Shown here: positions 23,709 to 33,056 of the stretch, in pieces
How the letters are laid out: every line of letters begins with the position of its first letter
Position numbering within the stretch: position 1 is the stretch's first letter
The notes under the pieces: model-generated
Told to the model about the DNA's origin: nothing
Databases searched by the model: none
The model's input: only the letters and a program-made list of their open reading frames with translations
Position numbers and translations under genes: made by a program
Assembly (NCBI GenBank): GCA_028709785.1
Contig: JAQUTK010000032.1
Span: 1-40,575, forward strand
Direction: 5' to 3'
Length of the DNA stretch: 40,575 bases
From: Bacteroidales bacterium
Lineage (GTDB): Bacteria > Bacteroidota > Bacteroidia > Bacteroidales > JAQUTK01

Positions 23709-24617
23709 CTACTCTTTGATTGCCTGCCTTTGTACTACCCATTGTAAACCGAGAAAAAGGAAAAAAGCTGCGTAACTTACCCAAAGTGTGTCTCCTGTTC
23801 CAATTTGTTCCACTTCTTTGCCTAATATGCCATGCTGTTGGAGGTACAAGAGAATAACGAATGTCGCGTTGTTAGTAAAATGTGCTGCCACAGAAATCCA
23901 GATGGAACGGGTAAAGAGAAGAAGATAACCTAACCATGCTCCCAATAGCAGACGGGGAATAAACGCAAAGAACTCAAAATGTATCGCACTGAAAATGGCT
24001 GCCGTTATCCACACGGCAAGATGCTTTTTGTTTGTGATCTCTTGAATGAAGCGTTGTAAGAAACCTCGAAAGAAGAACTCTTCGCAGATTGCCGGCACTA
24101 CCGCAATACAGAATAGGACTATGAATAGTCTGGAAATATTATCCATGACAGTCAGTTTTGCTGTCATGTCGGCCAGCATTTTTTGTTGATCACGCAAAGC
24201 AGTTTCAATAAAACTCATCCATTCAGGAAAATGAATCGCGTCATTCCATGTTGCAACGAGAGAGGTGAATGGCATGACTATGATTGCGCTGAGCATGGTG
24301 AGCGGAAGAATGAACGACGGGGAGAAACTGTTGGAAGAGAGATATCCGGAGGGCGTTGGGCTGATAAGGTAGGCCGTTATCAGTGAGGGAAGCAGAAATG
24401 TAAGTACTGATGAAGCGGAATTAATTGCCAATAGTATATCCGCTTGATTCATGAAATCGCTGTAACTTATCGGACCAGATCCTGTTATGCTTGCATAAAG
24501 GAAGATAGATAGTACAGAGAGGATGAGTACTCCGATGTAGCCGATTAATATGAATAACAGAAACAAAATAAATTTTCCGCCTGCATTTGTGAGCAAAAAG
24601 CTTCCCTTTAGTGACAT
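23709..24617 (-). CDS. CPBP-family intramembrane metalloprotease
   Basis: This 302-residue membrane protein has about eight hydrophobic helices and the CPBP (Abi/Rce1-like) motifs: EExxxR at E179-E180-R184 (CEEFFFRGF), FxxxH ending at H213 (FSAIH), and HxxxN at H246-N250 (HFTNN). All catalytic residues are present. Substrates are unknown; relatives process prenylated proteins in eukaryotes and bacteriocin-related peptides in some bacteria. The gene converges with lptB, with only four bases between the ends. It probably has its own promoter downstream of the RRM gene's terminator. Confidence 0.9.
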   Translation of the reverse strand: MSLKGSFLLTNAGGKFILFLLFILIGYIGVLILSVLSIFLYASITGSGPISYSDFMNQADILLAINSASSVLTFLLPSLITAYLISPTPSGYLSSNSFSPSFILPLTMLSAIIVMPFTSLVATWNDAIHFPEWMSFIETALRDQQKMLADMTAKLTVMDNISRLFIVLFCIAVVPAICEEFFFRGFLQRFIQEITNKKHLAVWITAAIFSAIHFEFFAFIPRLLLGAWLGYLLLFTRSIWISVAAHFTNNATFVILLYLQQHGILGKEVEQIGTGDTLWVSYAAFFLFLGLQWVVQRQAIKE

Positions 24618-24654
24618 GGTGGTTGGATTAGAAAATTGTTGGTATGGAAAAGAA

Positions 24655-24683
24655 AAAGGTTGACTTACGAGAAGCCAACCTTT
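24655..24683 (-). terminator. Terminator of the RRM gene
   Basis: On the minus strand AAAGGTTGGCTT pairs with AAGTCAACCTTT over 12 pairs with one G-U, around CTCGT, followed by TTCTTTTCC. It lies 25 bases past the stop. Confidence 0.85.
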
Positions 24684-24707
24684 AAGTATCGTTCAGAATA
24701 AAACTGA

Positions 24708-24953
24708 TTAGTTTCTCGGCTTAGCCTCGTTAACTACCATTGCACGACCACCCAGGTCTTTGCCGTTCAATTCTTTGATGGCTTCTTGAGCTTCTGAGTC
24801 ATCAGCCATTTCAACAAAACCAAAACCTTTAGATCTACCGGTTTCGCGATCTGTGATTACTCTGGCAGAGTTAACTTCGCCGAATTGTTTGAATACTTGT
24901 TCCAAATCGCCTTCCCGAACTTTGTAGTTCAGGTTTCCAATGAAAATGTTCAT
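24708..24953 (-). CDS. RRM-domain RNA-binding protein
   Basis: This 81-residue protein is a single RNA recognition motif. RNP2 is IFIGNLN (residues 3-9) and RNP1 is KGFGFVEM (43-50), and it ends in a short basic tail (VNEAKPRN). Such small RRM proteins are abundant in Bacteroidetes, which lack Hfq, and are thought to act as general RNA regulators. The gene is single, with a long AT-rich leader that includes an 18-base palindrome, and ends at a strong terminator. Confidence 0.95.
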   Translation of the reverse strand: MNIFIGNLNYKVREGDLEQVFKQFGEVNSARVITDRETGRSKGFGFVEMADDSEAQEAIKELNGKDLGGRAMVVNEAKPRN

Positions 24954-25025
24954 AAAGATAAAAAAATTAAGTAATAGAAATTAGTACGCAAGAAGTTTGA
25001 ATAGGAGTTGCTTTGTCGTATAAAC

Positions 25026-25043
25026 GTACTAACTAGTTGGTAC
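25026..25043. repeat. 18-base palindrome in the RRM gene leader
   Basis: GTACTAACTAGTTGGTAC pairs with itself with one wobble and is followed by another GGTAC. It lies about 75 bases upstream of the RRM start codon, between that start and the likely promoter near 25091-25097 (TACTTTG on the minus strand). It could be an operator or a leader hairpin for autoregulation. Confidence 0.45.
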
Positions 25044-25211
25044 ACCGGTACTAAAAAGAAAAATCAAAAGCAAACTTTTATTGTACGGGACAAAGTAAAT
25101 CATTTAATTTGAGATTCACATCAACAAAATAGAAAAAAATGATGCTTTTGTAAAAATATTTTATTGTCCTCCTTCTTATTCAATTGATTAGGTATTATTT
25201 TCAGAAAGTAG

Positions 25212-25242
25212 TTTGATAATTGAAAGAATAGAACTAATTTTG
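25212..25242 (+). promoter_or_regulatory. Consensus promoter of tig-clpP-clpX
   Basis: TTTG (25212-25215), 19 bases, TAATTTTG (25235-25242): a full match to the Bacteroidetes consensus. The leader would be about 73 bases. The rest of the 366-base gap (24954-25319) is the RRM leader and AT-rich sequence. Confidence 0.88.
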
Positions 25243-25319
25243 CACCCTCATGCAGAAGCATATACCTTCAATAGGATATTAAATAGAATAAAATACAAAC
25301 CATATAAAATTTTGTCTAG

Positions 25320-26675
25320 ATGAGCGTCTCAAGAAAAGACATTGATAGCGTAAATGCTATCTTAACAGTAAAGATAGGTAAAGAAGACTATCAGGATAAG
25401 GTTGAAAAAGAGTTGAAAGAGTTACGCAAAAAGGCCAAAGTACCAGGATTTCGTCCGGGAAATGTGCCTATGGGAATGATCCAGAAAATGTATGGAAAGT
25501 CTGCTTTGGCAGAACAGGTTAATAAATTGATTTCTGATGGTCTTTATGGATACATAAAAGAAAACAATCTGAGTATTCTGGGCGAACCCATGCCGGTGAT
25601 GGACGATAAGAAGGTGGATTTTGATACAGATGATGTGTTTGAATTCTCTTTTGAAATCGGATTGGCTCCGGAAATAGACGTAGATATTGACGCAAAAGAT
25701 AAAGTTGCCTACTATGAGATAGAGGTTACGGATGAGATGGTAGCAAAACAGATGAAGGCCTATACTTCACGTACAGGAAAGAATGTGGTTGTGGATGGAC
25801 CATCCATCGAAGGGGATATGATACGTGGAGACTTGACCGAACTGGGTAAGGAAGATGGTCTGAAACGTGAAGGTGTCATTGTGATGGCCTCTTATATGTC
25901 AACAGATGAGGAAAAGAAAAAATTTGATGGTGTATCTAAAGACCAGGAGATAACCTTTAATCCTTCGAAAGCCTATAATGGAAATGAACAGGAGATACGT
26001 TATTTGTTGCATCTCGAAAAAGATGCAGATGTGTCATCCTATACCAATGATTTTATGTTTAAAGTGACTGAGATTTCCCGTTTTGAGGAAGGACCATTGA
26101 ATCAGGAACTTTTTGATCAGGCATTTGGTGCCGGAGTGGTTACCACCGAAGAGGAGTTTAAAGTAAAAATCCGTGAGTCACTGGCTTTGAACATGACACC
26201 GGAGTCTGATTATAAATTTCTTCTTGATGTAAGTGAGTTGTTGAAGAAGAAAGCTGGAGATGCTAAATTCCCAGATGCATTCTTAAAACGTTTTATGGCT
26301 GCAAATAGCGAGAATAAATCGGAAGAGCAGATTGAAGAGGAATATCCAAAGACAATCGAATCTTTGATTTGGCATTTGATCAAAGAAAAGCTGGTGAAGA
26401 AAAACAATCTGAAGCTGGAAGAGAATGATGTCAAAGAATTTGCAAGAAAAGTTGCCAGAAATCAGTTTGCGCAATATGGTATGTTGAATGCTCCGGACGA
26501 GATCGTTGACAATTACATAAAGGATATGTTGAAAGACCAAAAAACTTTAAACAACATCGTAGAACGTGCGGTTGAGGAGAAACTGATTGACTTGTTGAAG
26601 AGCAAGGCTACACTTGTCAAGAAGAGTGTTTCTATGGAAGAATTTCATGCGATGGCTACAGCTGAAAGCAAGTAA
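25320..26675 (+). CDS. tig: Trigger factor chaperone
   Basis: This 451-residue ribosome-bound chaperone helps nascent chains fold. The N-terminal ribosome-binding domain has the signature region KVPGFRPGNVPMGMIQKMYG (residues 40-59); the loop corresponds to the GFRxGKxP motif, here GFRPGNVP. A diverged, probably inactive PPIase-like middle domain spans about 150-245. The helical C-terminal substrate domain follows. Length and divergence are typical of Bacteroidetes. It is first in an operon with clpP (11-base gap) and clpX, linking folding with proteolysis, and has a textbook promoter. Confidence 0.95.
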   Translation: MSVSRKDIDSVNAILTVKIGKEDYQDKVEKELKELRKKAKVPGFRPGNVPMGMIQKMYGKSALAEQVNKLISDGLYGYIKENNLSILGEPMPVMDDKKVDFDTDDVFEFSFEIGLAPEIDVDIDAKDKVAYYEIEVTDEMVAKQMKAYTSRTGKNVVVDGPSIEGDMIRGDLTELGKEDGLKREGVIVMASYMSTDEEKKKFDGVSKDQEITFNPSKAYNGNEQEIRYLLHLEKDADVSSYTNDFMFKVTEISRFEEGPLNQELFDQAFGAGVVTTEEEFKVKIRESLALNMTPESDYKFLLDVSELLKKKAGDAKFPDAFLKRFMAANSENKSEEQIEEEYPKTIESLIWHLIKEKLVKKNNLKLEENDVKEFARKVARNQFAQYGMLNAPDEIVDNYIKDMLKDQKTLNNIVERAVEEKLIDLLKSKATLVKKSVSMEEFHAMATAESK

Positions 26676-26686
26676 ATACAAAAGAA

Positions 26687-27358
26687 ATGAACGATTTTAG
26701 AAAATTTGCCACTAAACAGGCGGGAGTAAACGGACTGGTGTTTGATCAGTATACTTCTCAGATCACAAGTTCGCTTACACCTTATATATTAGAGGAGCGT
26801 CAGCTGAATGTGTCTCAGATGGATGTTTTTTCTCGTCTGATGATGGATCGTATTATCTTTCTGGGTACAGCAATTGATGACCAGGTGGCTAATATTATCC
26901 AGGCTCAACTTCTTTATCTGGATTCTTCTGATCCGGGAAAAGATATCTCTATCTATCTGAATACCCCGGGCGGATCCGTTTATGCGGGATTGGGAATTTA
27001 TGATACGATGCAATTTATCGGATGTGACGTTTCGACTATTTGTACCGGAATCGCTGCTTCTATGGGAGCGGTATTGCTTGTGGCAGGAACAAAAGGCAAA
27101 CGTTCTGCCCTAAAACATTCACGGGTGATGATTCATCAACCATTGGGCGGCATGCAGGGACAGGCTTCTGATATGGAGATTACAGTGCGCGAGATTCAAA
27201 AATTGAAACATGAACTTTATACTATCGTTGCGGATCATTCGGGCAATACGTATGAAAAGATTGAAAAAGACTCAGATCGTGATTACTGGATGATTGCAGA
27301 AGAAGCGAAAGAATATGGTATGATTGACAAAGTATTAGTACGAGAAATTAAAAAATAA
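26687..27358 (+). CDS. clpP: ATP-dependent Clp protease proteolytic subunit
   Basis: This 223-residue serine protease forms the double heptamer that degrades proteins fed by ClpX. The triad is S125 (GIAASMGAVLL), H150 (RVMIHQPLGG) and D195 (KDSDRDYWM). The N-terminal 20 or so residues may be a propeptide. It sits between tig and clpX with gaps of 11 and 2 bases, so all three are co-transcribed. Confidence 0.98.
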   Translation: MNDFRKFATKQAGVNGLVFDQYTSQITSSLTPYILEERQLNVSQMDVFSRLMMDRIIFLGTAIDDQVANIIQAQLLYLDSSDPGKDISIYLNTPGGSVYAGLGIYDTMQFIGCDVSTICTGIAASMGAVLLVAGTKGKRSALKHSRVMIHQPLGGMQGQASDMEITVREIQKLKHELYTIVADHSGNTYEKIEKDSDRDYWMIAEEAKEYGMIDKVLVREIKK

Positions 27359-27360
27359 AG

Positions 27361-28596
27361 ATGGCGAAAACAGCCCCCAATATTGATCATTGCAGTTTTT
27401 GTGGAAGAACGCGGAATGAAGTCCGCATATTGATAGCCGGAATATCAGGGAATATTTGTGATGAATGTGCTGATCGGGCGCATGAAATAGTTATTCAGGA
27501 AACGCCGAAAAAGCATGGTCTGAATCTGAAAATTGACGAACTACCGAAACCAACAGCCATAAAAAACTTTCTGGATCAGTATGTCATTGGTCAGGATGAG
27601 GCTAAAAAACATCTTTGTGTAGCTGTCTACAACCATTACAAACGGTTGCTTCAGAAAGATACCAAAGATGAGGTTGAGATTGAGAAGTCGAATATTATCA
27701 TGGTTGGGGCCACCGGTACCGGCAAAACGTTGATAGCAAAAACGATTGCCCGTATGTTACATGTGCCATTTACAATTGTAGATGCGACAGTACTGACCGA
27801 AGCCGGTTATGTTGGAGAAGATATTGAGAGCATACTTACCCGATTGTTACAAGTCGCAGACTATAATACCGCATCTGCTGAACGGGGTATCGTTTTTATT
27901 GATGAGATAGATAAGATAGCCCGAAAAGGAGACAACCCTTCAATCACCCGCGATGTGAGTGGTGAGGGTGTGCAACAGGGATTACTCAAATTATTGGAAG
28001 GATCTGTTGTCAATGTACCTCCTCAGGGAGGTCGTAAACATCCAGATCAGAAGATGATTCCGGTGGATACCAAGAATATTCTTTTTATCTGTGGAGGAGC
28101 TTTTGATGGTATTGATAAAAAAATAGCATCTCGCTTGAATACGCGTGTGGTTGGCTATCGCTCTGCTGATAACCAGGCAAAGATTGATCGCGATAACCTT
28201 ATGCAGTATATTCTTCCTCAGGATTTAAAAGCATTTGGATTGATTCCAGAGATCATTGGGCGACTGCCGATACTCACATTCCTGAATCCCTTGGATCGAT
28301 CTGCTCTTCGTCAGATATTGACAGAGCCCAAAAATTCAATCATCAAGCAGTACGTTAAACTGTTTGATATGGATGGTGTTAAGCTTGAATATTCGGAAGA
28401 TGTGTTTGAGTATATCGTGGATAAGGCTATTGAATATAAACTCGGCGCCCGCGGTTTACGCTCTATTGTTGAGCATATTATGATGGATGCGATGTTTGAA
28501 ATACCCTCGACTGATAAAAAAGATCTGTTTGTTGATTTAGAGTATGCAAAGAGCCGTGTGGAGCAATTCCAGACAGTATTGGGTGCGGCTGAATAG
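27361..28596 (+). CDS. clpX: ClpX unfoldase
   Basis: This 411-residue AAA+ unfoldase recognises substrates and feeds them to ClpP. The N-terminal zinc finger uses C11, C14, C33 and C36. Walker A is GATGTGKT (116-123), Walker B is [11 protein letters not shown], the pore loop is GYVGED, and sensor 2 is in [11 protein letters not shown]. The IGF-type loop that contacts ClpP is present in Bacteroidetes form. It begins two bases after clpP. As tmRNA-tagged proteins are classic ClpXP substrates, this pair is relevant to the rescue-factor idea elsewhere in the window. Confidence 0.98.
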   Translation: MAKTAPNIDHCSFCGRTRNEVRILIAGISGNICDECADRAHEIVIQETPKKHGLNLKIDELPKPTAIKNFLDQYVIGQDEAKKHLCVAVYNHYKRLLQKDTKDEVEIEKSNIIMVGATGTGKTLIAKTIARMLHVPFTIVDATVLTEAGYVGEDIESILTRLLQVADYNTASAERGIVFIDEIDKIARKGDNPSITRDVSGEGVQQGLLKLLEGSVVNVPPQGGRKHPDQKMIPVDTKNILFICGGAFDGIDKKIASRLNTRVVGYRSADNQAKIDRDNLMQYILPQDLKAFGLIPEIIGRLPILTFLNPLDRSALRQILTEPKNSIIKQYVKLFDMDGVKLEYSEDVFEYIVDKAIEYKLGARGLRSIVEHIMMDAMFEIPSTDKKDLFVDLEYAKSRVEQFQTVLGAAE

Positions 28597-28685
28597 AAAA
28601 ACTGAAAATATTAAGGAAGAAGCAAGGATATATCAAAACTTGTATTTAACTTTGTTCTTAACCAAGAGAAATTGAGTGAGAAAAA

Positions 28686-28693
28686 TATCTTTG
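28686..28693 (+). promoter_or_regulatory. Possible -7 box just before recQ
   Basis: TATCTTTG is an exact match and ends four bases before the recQ ATG. If used, the message would be nearly leaderless. No -33 box is at the right spacing. Confidence 0.35.
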
Positions 28694-28697
28694 TATT

Positions 28698-30878
28698 ATG
28701 GCTCAAAAAGTCGATTTAACAAAAGAACTTAAGAAATACTTTGGCTTTGACACTTTCAAGGGAAATCAGGAAGCTGTGATCCGGAATGTGATCGAAGGCA
28801 GAGATACTTTTGTCCTGATGCCGACTGGTGGAGGAAAGTCATTGTGCTACCAGCTCCCATCCTTGTTGATGGAAGGTACTGCGATTGTCATTTCCCCTTT
28901 GATTGCCCTAATGAAGAATCAGGTCGATGCCATGCGTCACTTTAGTGAGGAAGATGGTATTGCTCATTTTCTTAACTCTTCTTTAAACAGGGCTGCTATT
29001 GAACAAGTGAAAGCAGATATTTTATCTGGGAAAACAAAATTGTTGTATGTGGCTCCGGAGTCTTTGACGAAGCAAGAAAATATTGATTTTCTAAAAAAAA
29101 TAAAGATATCTTTTTATGCTGTCGACGAGGCTCACTGTATATCTGAATGGGGTCATGATTTTCGTCCGGAATATCGGCGGATCCGTCCAATTATCAATGA
29201 AATTGGTCAGGCCCCATTAATAGCTTTAACAGCTACTGCTACACCAAAAGTGCAGCATGATATTCAGAAAAATATAATGATGATGAATGCGGCTGTCTAC
29301 AAATCATCGTTCAACCGTCCGAATTTGTATTATGAGGTACGGCCAAAAATGAATGATGTTGATAAAGAGATAATCAAATTCATCAAAGCAAACGAAGGTA
29401 AGTCGGGTATTATCTATTGTTTGAGTAGAAAGAAAGTGGAGGAGCTTGCCGCTGTATTGCAAGTGAATAATATAAAGGCGATAGCCTATCATGCTGGAAT
29501 TGATTCGCAGACGCGTTCTCTCAATCAAGATGCTTTTCTGATGGAAGAAATAGATGTGATTGTTGCGACTATTGCGTTTGGTATGGGAATTGATAAACCT
29601 GATGTTCGTTTTGTAATCCATTATGATATACCAAAGAGTCTTGAGGGGTATTATCAGGAGACCGGTCGCGCCGGAAGAGATGGGGGTGAAGGAATTTGTC
29701 TGACGTTCTACTCAAATAAGGACTTGCAGAAACTAGAGAAATTTATGCAAGGTAAACCGATTGCCGAACAAGAAATTGGCAAACAGTTGCTGGCTGAAAC
29801 AGCAGCTTATGCAGAGTCGTCTGTGTGTCGCCGAAAGATGTTGTTACACTATTTCGGAGAAGAATATACTGAGGATAATTGCTCAAATTGTGATAATTGT
29901 TTAAACCCAAAGGTGCAGGTGGAAGCTAAAGAGCTATTGATTACTGTATTGGAAACAGTAATCGCTTTGAAAGAAAAATTCAAACAGGATTATGTAATAG
30001 ATATTCTCTTGGGTAGAGAGAACTCGGAAATTTTGTCGTACAATCATGAAGATCTAGAGGTGTATGGTTGTGGGCAAGATGAGGATGAGAAGACTTGGAA
30101 TGCGGTTATTCAACAAGCGTTGATAGGAGGATATCTGGATAAGGATATCGAAAACTACGGACTCTTGAAGTTAACTGCTGAAGGTAAGAAATTTCTGAAG
30201 GAACCAAAATCGTTTAAAATATCGGGTGATCATGACTTTGAGGAAGAGGAGGAAGATACCCCAATAAAAGGTGGTGCAGCTTGTGCTGTTGATCCGGCTT
30301 TGTATTCAATGTTGAAAGATCTTCGAAAAAAAATTGCTAAAAATCTGGATTTACCTCCGTACGTGATTTTTCAGGATCCCTCCCTTGAAGCCATGGCAAC
30401 GACGTATCCGACATCGGTCGAGGAACTTCAGAATATCCCCGGCGTAGGAAGTGGAAAAGCTAAAAGATATGGAAAAGAGTTTGCTGCGCTCATCAAAAAG
30501 CATGTGGTCGAAAACGAAATAGAACGGCCGGATGATTTAAGAGTGCGCTCTGTTGCAAACAAATCAAAGATGAAAGTATCCATTATTCAAGGCATCGACC
30601 GGAAAATTGCTTTGGATGATTTGGCTTTTTCGAAAGGACTTGAGTTTGGCGAACTTCTGGATGAGATTGAGGCTATTGTGTATTCAGGTACGAGGATCAA
30701 TATTGACTATTTCTTACATGAAGTGATGGATGATGATCAGATATTGGATGTGTTCCAGTATTTTAAAGAGTCGCAAACAGATGATATAAACGTTGCCATT
30801 GAAGAATTGGGAAATGATTACTCTGAAGAAGAGATCAGAATGGTTCGTATTAAGTTTATATCAGAAATGGCAAATTGA
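28698..30878 (+). CDS. recQ: ATP-dependent DNA helicase RecQ
   Basis: This 726-residue 3'-5' helicase acts in recombination repair and stalled forks. Walker A is MPTGGGKS (41-48), the DEAH box is at 143-146 (AVDEAHCISEWGHDFRPEY), and motif VI is QETGRAGRDG. The RQC zinc-binding cysteines are visible in SSVCRRKMLLHYFGE and NCSNCDNCLNP. An HRDC domain lies near residues 535-605. It is about 115 residues longer than E. coli RecQ, with an extra C-terminal helical domain (VSIIQGIDRKIALDDLAFSKG) typical of Bacteroidetes. It follows clpX by about 100 bases and ends at a strong terminator. Confidence 0.97.
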   Translation: MAQKVDLTKELKKYFGFDTFKGNQEAVIRNVIEGRDTFVLMPTGGGKSLCYQLPSLLMEGTAIVISPLIALMKNQVDAMRHFSEEDGIAHFLNSSLNRAAIEQVKADILSGKTKLLYVAPESLTKQENIDFLKKIKISFYAVDEAHCISEWGHDFRPEYRRIRPIINEIGQAPLIALTATATPKVQHDIQKNIMMMNAAVYKSSFNRPNLYYEVRPKMNDVDKEIIKFIKANEGKSGIIYCLSRKKVEELAAVLQVNNIKAIAYHAGIDSQTRSLNQDAFLMEEIDVIVATIAFGMGIDKPDVRFVIHYDIPKSLEGYYQETGRAGRDGGEGICLTFYSNKDLQKLEKFMQGKPIAEQEIGKQLLAETAAYAESSVCRRKMLLHYFGEEYTEDNCSNCDNCLNPKVQVEAKELLITVLETVIALKEKFKQDYVIDILLGRENSEILSYNHEDLEVYGCGQDEDEKTWNAVIQQALIGGYLDKDIENYGLLKLTAEGKKFLKEPKSFKISGDHDFEEEEEDTPIKGGAACAVDPALYSMLKDLRKKIAKNLDLPPYVIFQDPSLEAMATTYPTSVEELQNIPGVGSGKAKRYGKEFAALIKKHVVENEIERPDDLRVRSVANKSKMKVSIIQGIDRKIALDDLAFSKGLEFGELLDEIEAIVYSGTRINIDYFLHEVMDDDQILDVFQYFKESQTDDINVAIEELGNDYSEEEIRMVRIKFISEMAN

Positions 30879-30896
30879 TATTATCTCGTTAAGTAT

Positions 30897-30929
30897 AAAA
30901 ATCCGCAACGTACGTGCGGATTTTTTTTT
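30897..30929 (+). terminator. Intrinsic terminator of recQ
   Basis: AAAAATCCGCA (30897-30907) pairs with TGCGGATTTTT around a 7-base loop and continues into nine T. It lies 18 bases past the stop. Confidence 0.92.
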
Positions 30930-31042
30930 CTCTTTCTCAGCGACTAAACAAGACAGAAATAGAGATATTGTTTAGCTTTGTTTGCGAAAAAAGAAGGCTT
31001 TAACAAAAAAGGGTCAATCAAGAGGTGTTCAATTCGCTATTT

Positions 31043-31073
31043 TTTGTATCTTGCGGTGTTGTAAAGTAGTTTG
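31043..31073 (+). promoter_or_regulatory. Possible promoter of the glycogen operon
   Basis: TTTG (31043-31046), 19 bases, GTAGTTTG (31066-31073). The downstream half and spacing match, but the first two bases of the -7 box differ. Confidence 0.35.
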
Positions 31074-31105
31074 ATATTTTCTTTACCTAGTAAAAACAAA
31101 ATGCT

Positions 31106-33049
31106 ATGAGTTATCTGAAATTTGATAAAGTAACAATGCTGAATCTGGAAGAGACGCTTTATAAGGAGATTTTGCGAACGAACAGATCCGGAGCTTATCA
31201 TTGTACCACTATTGTGGATTGTAATACAAGAAAATATCACGGATTATTGGTGATTCCTATACCGGAACTGGATGACGAAAACCATGTCTTACTCTCCTCT
31301 TTGGATGAGACCGTCATTCAACATGATGTTCCATTTAATCTGGGTTTACATAAATATCAAGGTGACAACTTTAGTCCCAGAGGTCATAAGTATATTCGTG
31401 AGTTCGATTGCGACACAGTACCTCGTACTTTATACCGTGTAGGTGGAGTTATTTTGTCGAAAGAAAAATTGTTTATTTCGCATGAAAACAGAATACTGAT
31501 CCGATATACATTGTTGGATGCACATTCTCCGACAACACTTCGCTTTAGTCCTTATCTGGCTTTTCGCAGTGTCAGAATGTCCTGCTGTGAAAATAATAAT
31601 GTGAACAAAGAGTATCATGAGGTTGAGAATGGTATCCGTACCAAGATGTATGAAGGATATCCGGATTTGTACATGCAATTCAGTAAGAAATGCGAGTTTA
31701 AATTTAATCCGGACTGGTATCGCGGTCTTGAATACATTAAAGAACAGGAGAGAGGTTACAACTACAAGGAAGACTTGTACGTGCCCGGATACTTTGAACT
31801 GGCGATAAAAAAAGGAGAAAGTGTTGTTTTTTCTGCCGGAATCAGTGAGATCTCAACAAAGAAATTATCTGCCGTTTTCAGTCATGAGATTAATCTACGT
31901 CCCAAGCGGGATAGTTTTTATAACTGTCTGAAAAACTCAGCCCAACAGTTTTATTATAAAGTGGATGAGAAAGAGATGTATATTCTGGCCGGTTACCCTT
32001 GGTTTAGGTGTCGTGCCCGGGATATGTTTATCTCTTTGCCAGGTACAACACTTTCCATTGATGATCGCAATTCATTTGAACAAATAATGAATACAGCTAT
32101 TCCTGCGATTTACAACTTCATGCAAGAGAAACCGTTGGAACGGAAAATCTATGAGATTGATCATCCGGATGTTCTGCTTTGGGCTGTTTGGGCCATTCAA
32201 CAGTATTCAAAAGAAGTGGGTATTGAGGAATGTGTTGCAAGATATGGCGAATTGCTGACAGATATTATGTACTATATTCGTACGAATAAGCATCCTAACT
32301 TGATGTTGCATGATAATGGATTGGTTTTTATCAATGGAAAAGAACGAGCAATAACCTGGATGAATTCAACGGTAAATGGAAGGCCCGTTGTTCCCCGTAC
32401 CGGATATGTAGTCGAAATCAATTGTTTGTGGTATAACGCATTGAAGTTTATTTCCGAGTTGAAAAAGGATAGGGATCCTGAATATGCGGAAATTCTCGAC
32501 GATTTGGCATTTAAGACACAGAAGTCATTTGTTAATACATTCCTGAATGGATATGGCTATCTTTATGATTATGTAGATGGAGATTATGTGGACTGGAGTG
32601 TTCGTCCCAATATGATTTTTGCGGTATCTTTAGACTATTCTCCGTTAGATAGAATGCAACAAAAGATCGTATTGGATGTCGTGACGAAAGAACTTCTGAC
32701 TCCCAAGGGTATTCGTTCTCTGAGTCCAAAAAGTACCGGCTATAATCCATATTACGTTGGAACACAGATGCAACGTGATTACGCATATCATCAGGGAACC
32801 GCCTGGCCCTGGTTATGTGGTGCTTATCTAGAGGCTTATCTGAGAATATATAAAATGAGTGGATTAACTTTTGTGGAACGTACGCTGATTGGGTTTGAAG
32901 AAGAAATGAAAAGCCACTGCATAGGTTCTATTCCCGAAGTTTTTGATGGAAATCCACCTTTCAGAGGTAGAGGAGCAATCTCTTTTGCTATGAGCGTTGC
33001 CGGAGTTCTGCGTGTATTGAAACTTTTGAAGAAATTTAAAAACAACTAA
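31106..33049 (+). CDS. Glycogen debranching enzyme, GH133 type
   Basis: This 647-residue cytoplasmic enzyme should hydrolyse alpha-1,6 branches of glycogen. The N-terminal GDE domain (about 1-260) has the typical TNRSGAYHCTTIVDCNTRKYHGLLV (in parts TNRSGAYHCTTI and TRKYHGLLV). The C-terminal alpha-toroid holds WFRCRARDMFISLPG (in the usual enzyme WFxxWGRDTFI), TWMN near residue 419, RPVVPRTGYVVEINCLWYNAL, and YHQGTAWPWLCGAY. The WFRCRARD segment differs from the common WGRD form, as in Bacteroidetes relatives. It starts the operon with a glycosyltransferase seven bases on and a GH57 protein, the same trio as in B. thetaiotaomicron. Confidence 0.93.
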   Translation: MSYLKFDKVTMLNLEETLYKEILRTNRSGAYHCTTIVDCNTRKYHGLLVIPIPELDDENHVLLSSLDETVIQHDVPFNLGLHKYQGDNFSPRGHKYIREFDCDTVPRTLYRVGGVILSKEKLFISHENRILIRYTLLDAHSPTTLRFSPYLAFRSVRMSCCENNNVNKEYHEVENGIRTKMYEGYPDLYMQFSKKCEFKFNPDWYRGLEYIKEQERGYNYKEDLYVPGYFELAIKKGESVVFSAGISEISTKKLSAVFSHEINLRPKRDSFYNCLKNSAQQFYYKVDEKEMYILAGYPWFRCRARDMFISLPGTTLSIDDRNSFEQIMNTAIPAIYNFMQEKPLERKIYEIDHPDVLLWAVWAIQQYSKEVGIEECVARYGELLTDIMYYIRTNKHPNLMLHDNGLVFINGKERAITWMNSTVNGRPVVPRTGYVVEINCLWYNALKFISELKKDRDPEYAEILDDLAFKTQKSFVNTFLNGYGYLYDYVDGDYVDWSVRPNMIFAVSLDYSPLDRMQQKIVLDVVTKELLTPKGIRSLSPKSTGYNPYYVGTQMQRDYAYHQGTAWPWLCGAYLEAYLRIYKMSGLTFVERTLIGFEEEMKSHCIGSIPEVFDGNPPFRGRGAISFAMSVAGVLRVLKLLKKFKNN

Positions 33050-33056
33050 TGTGAGT

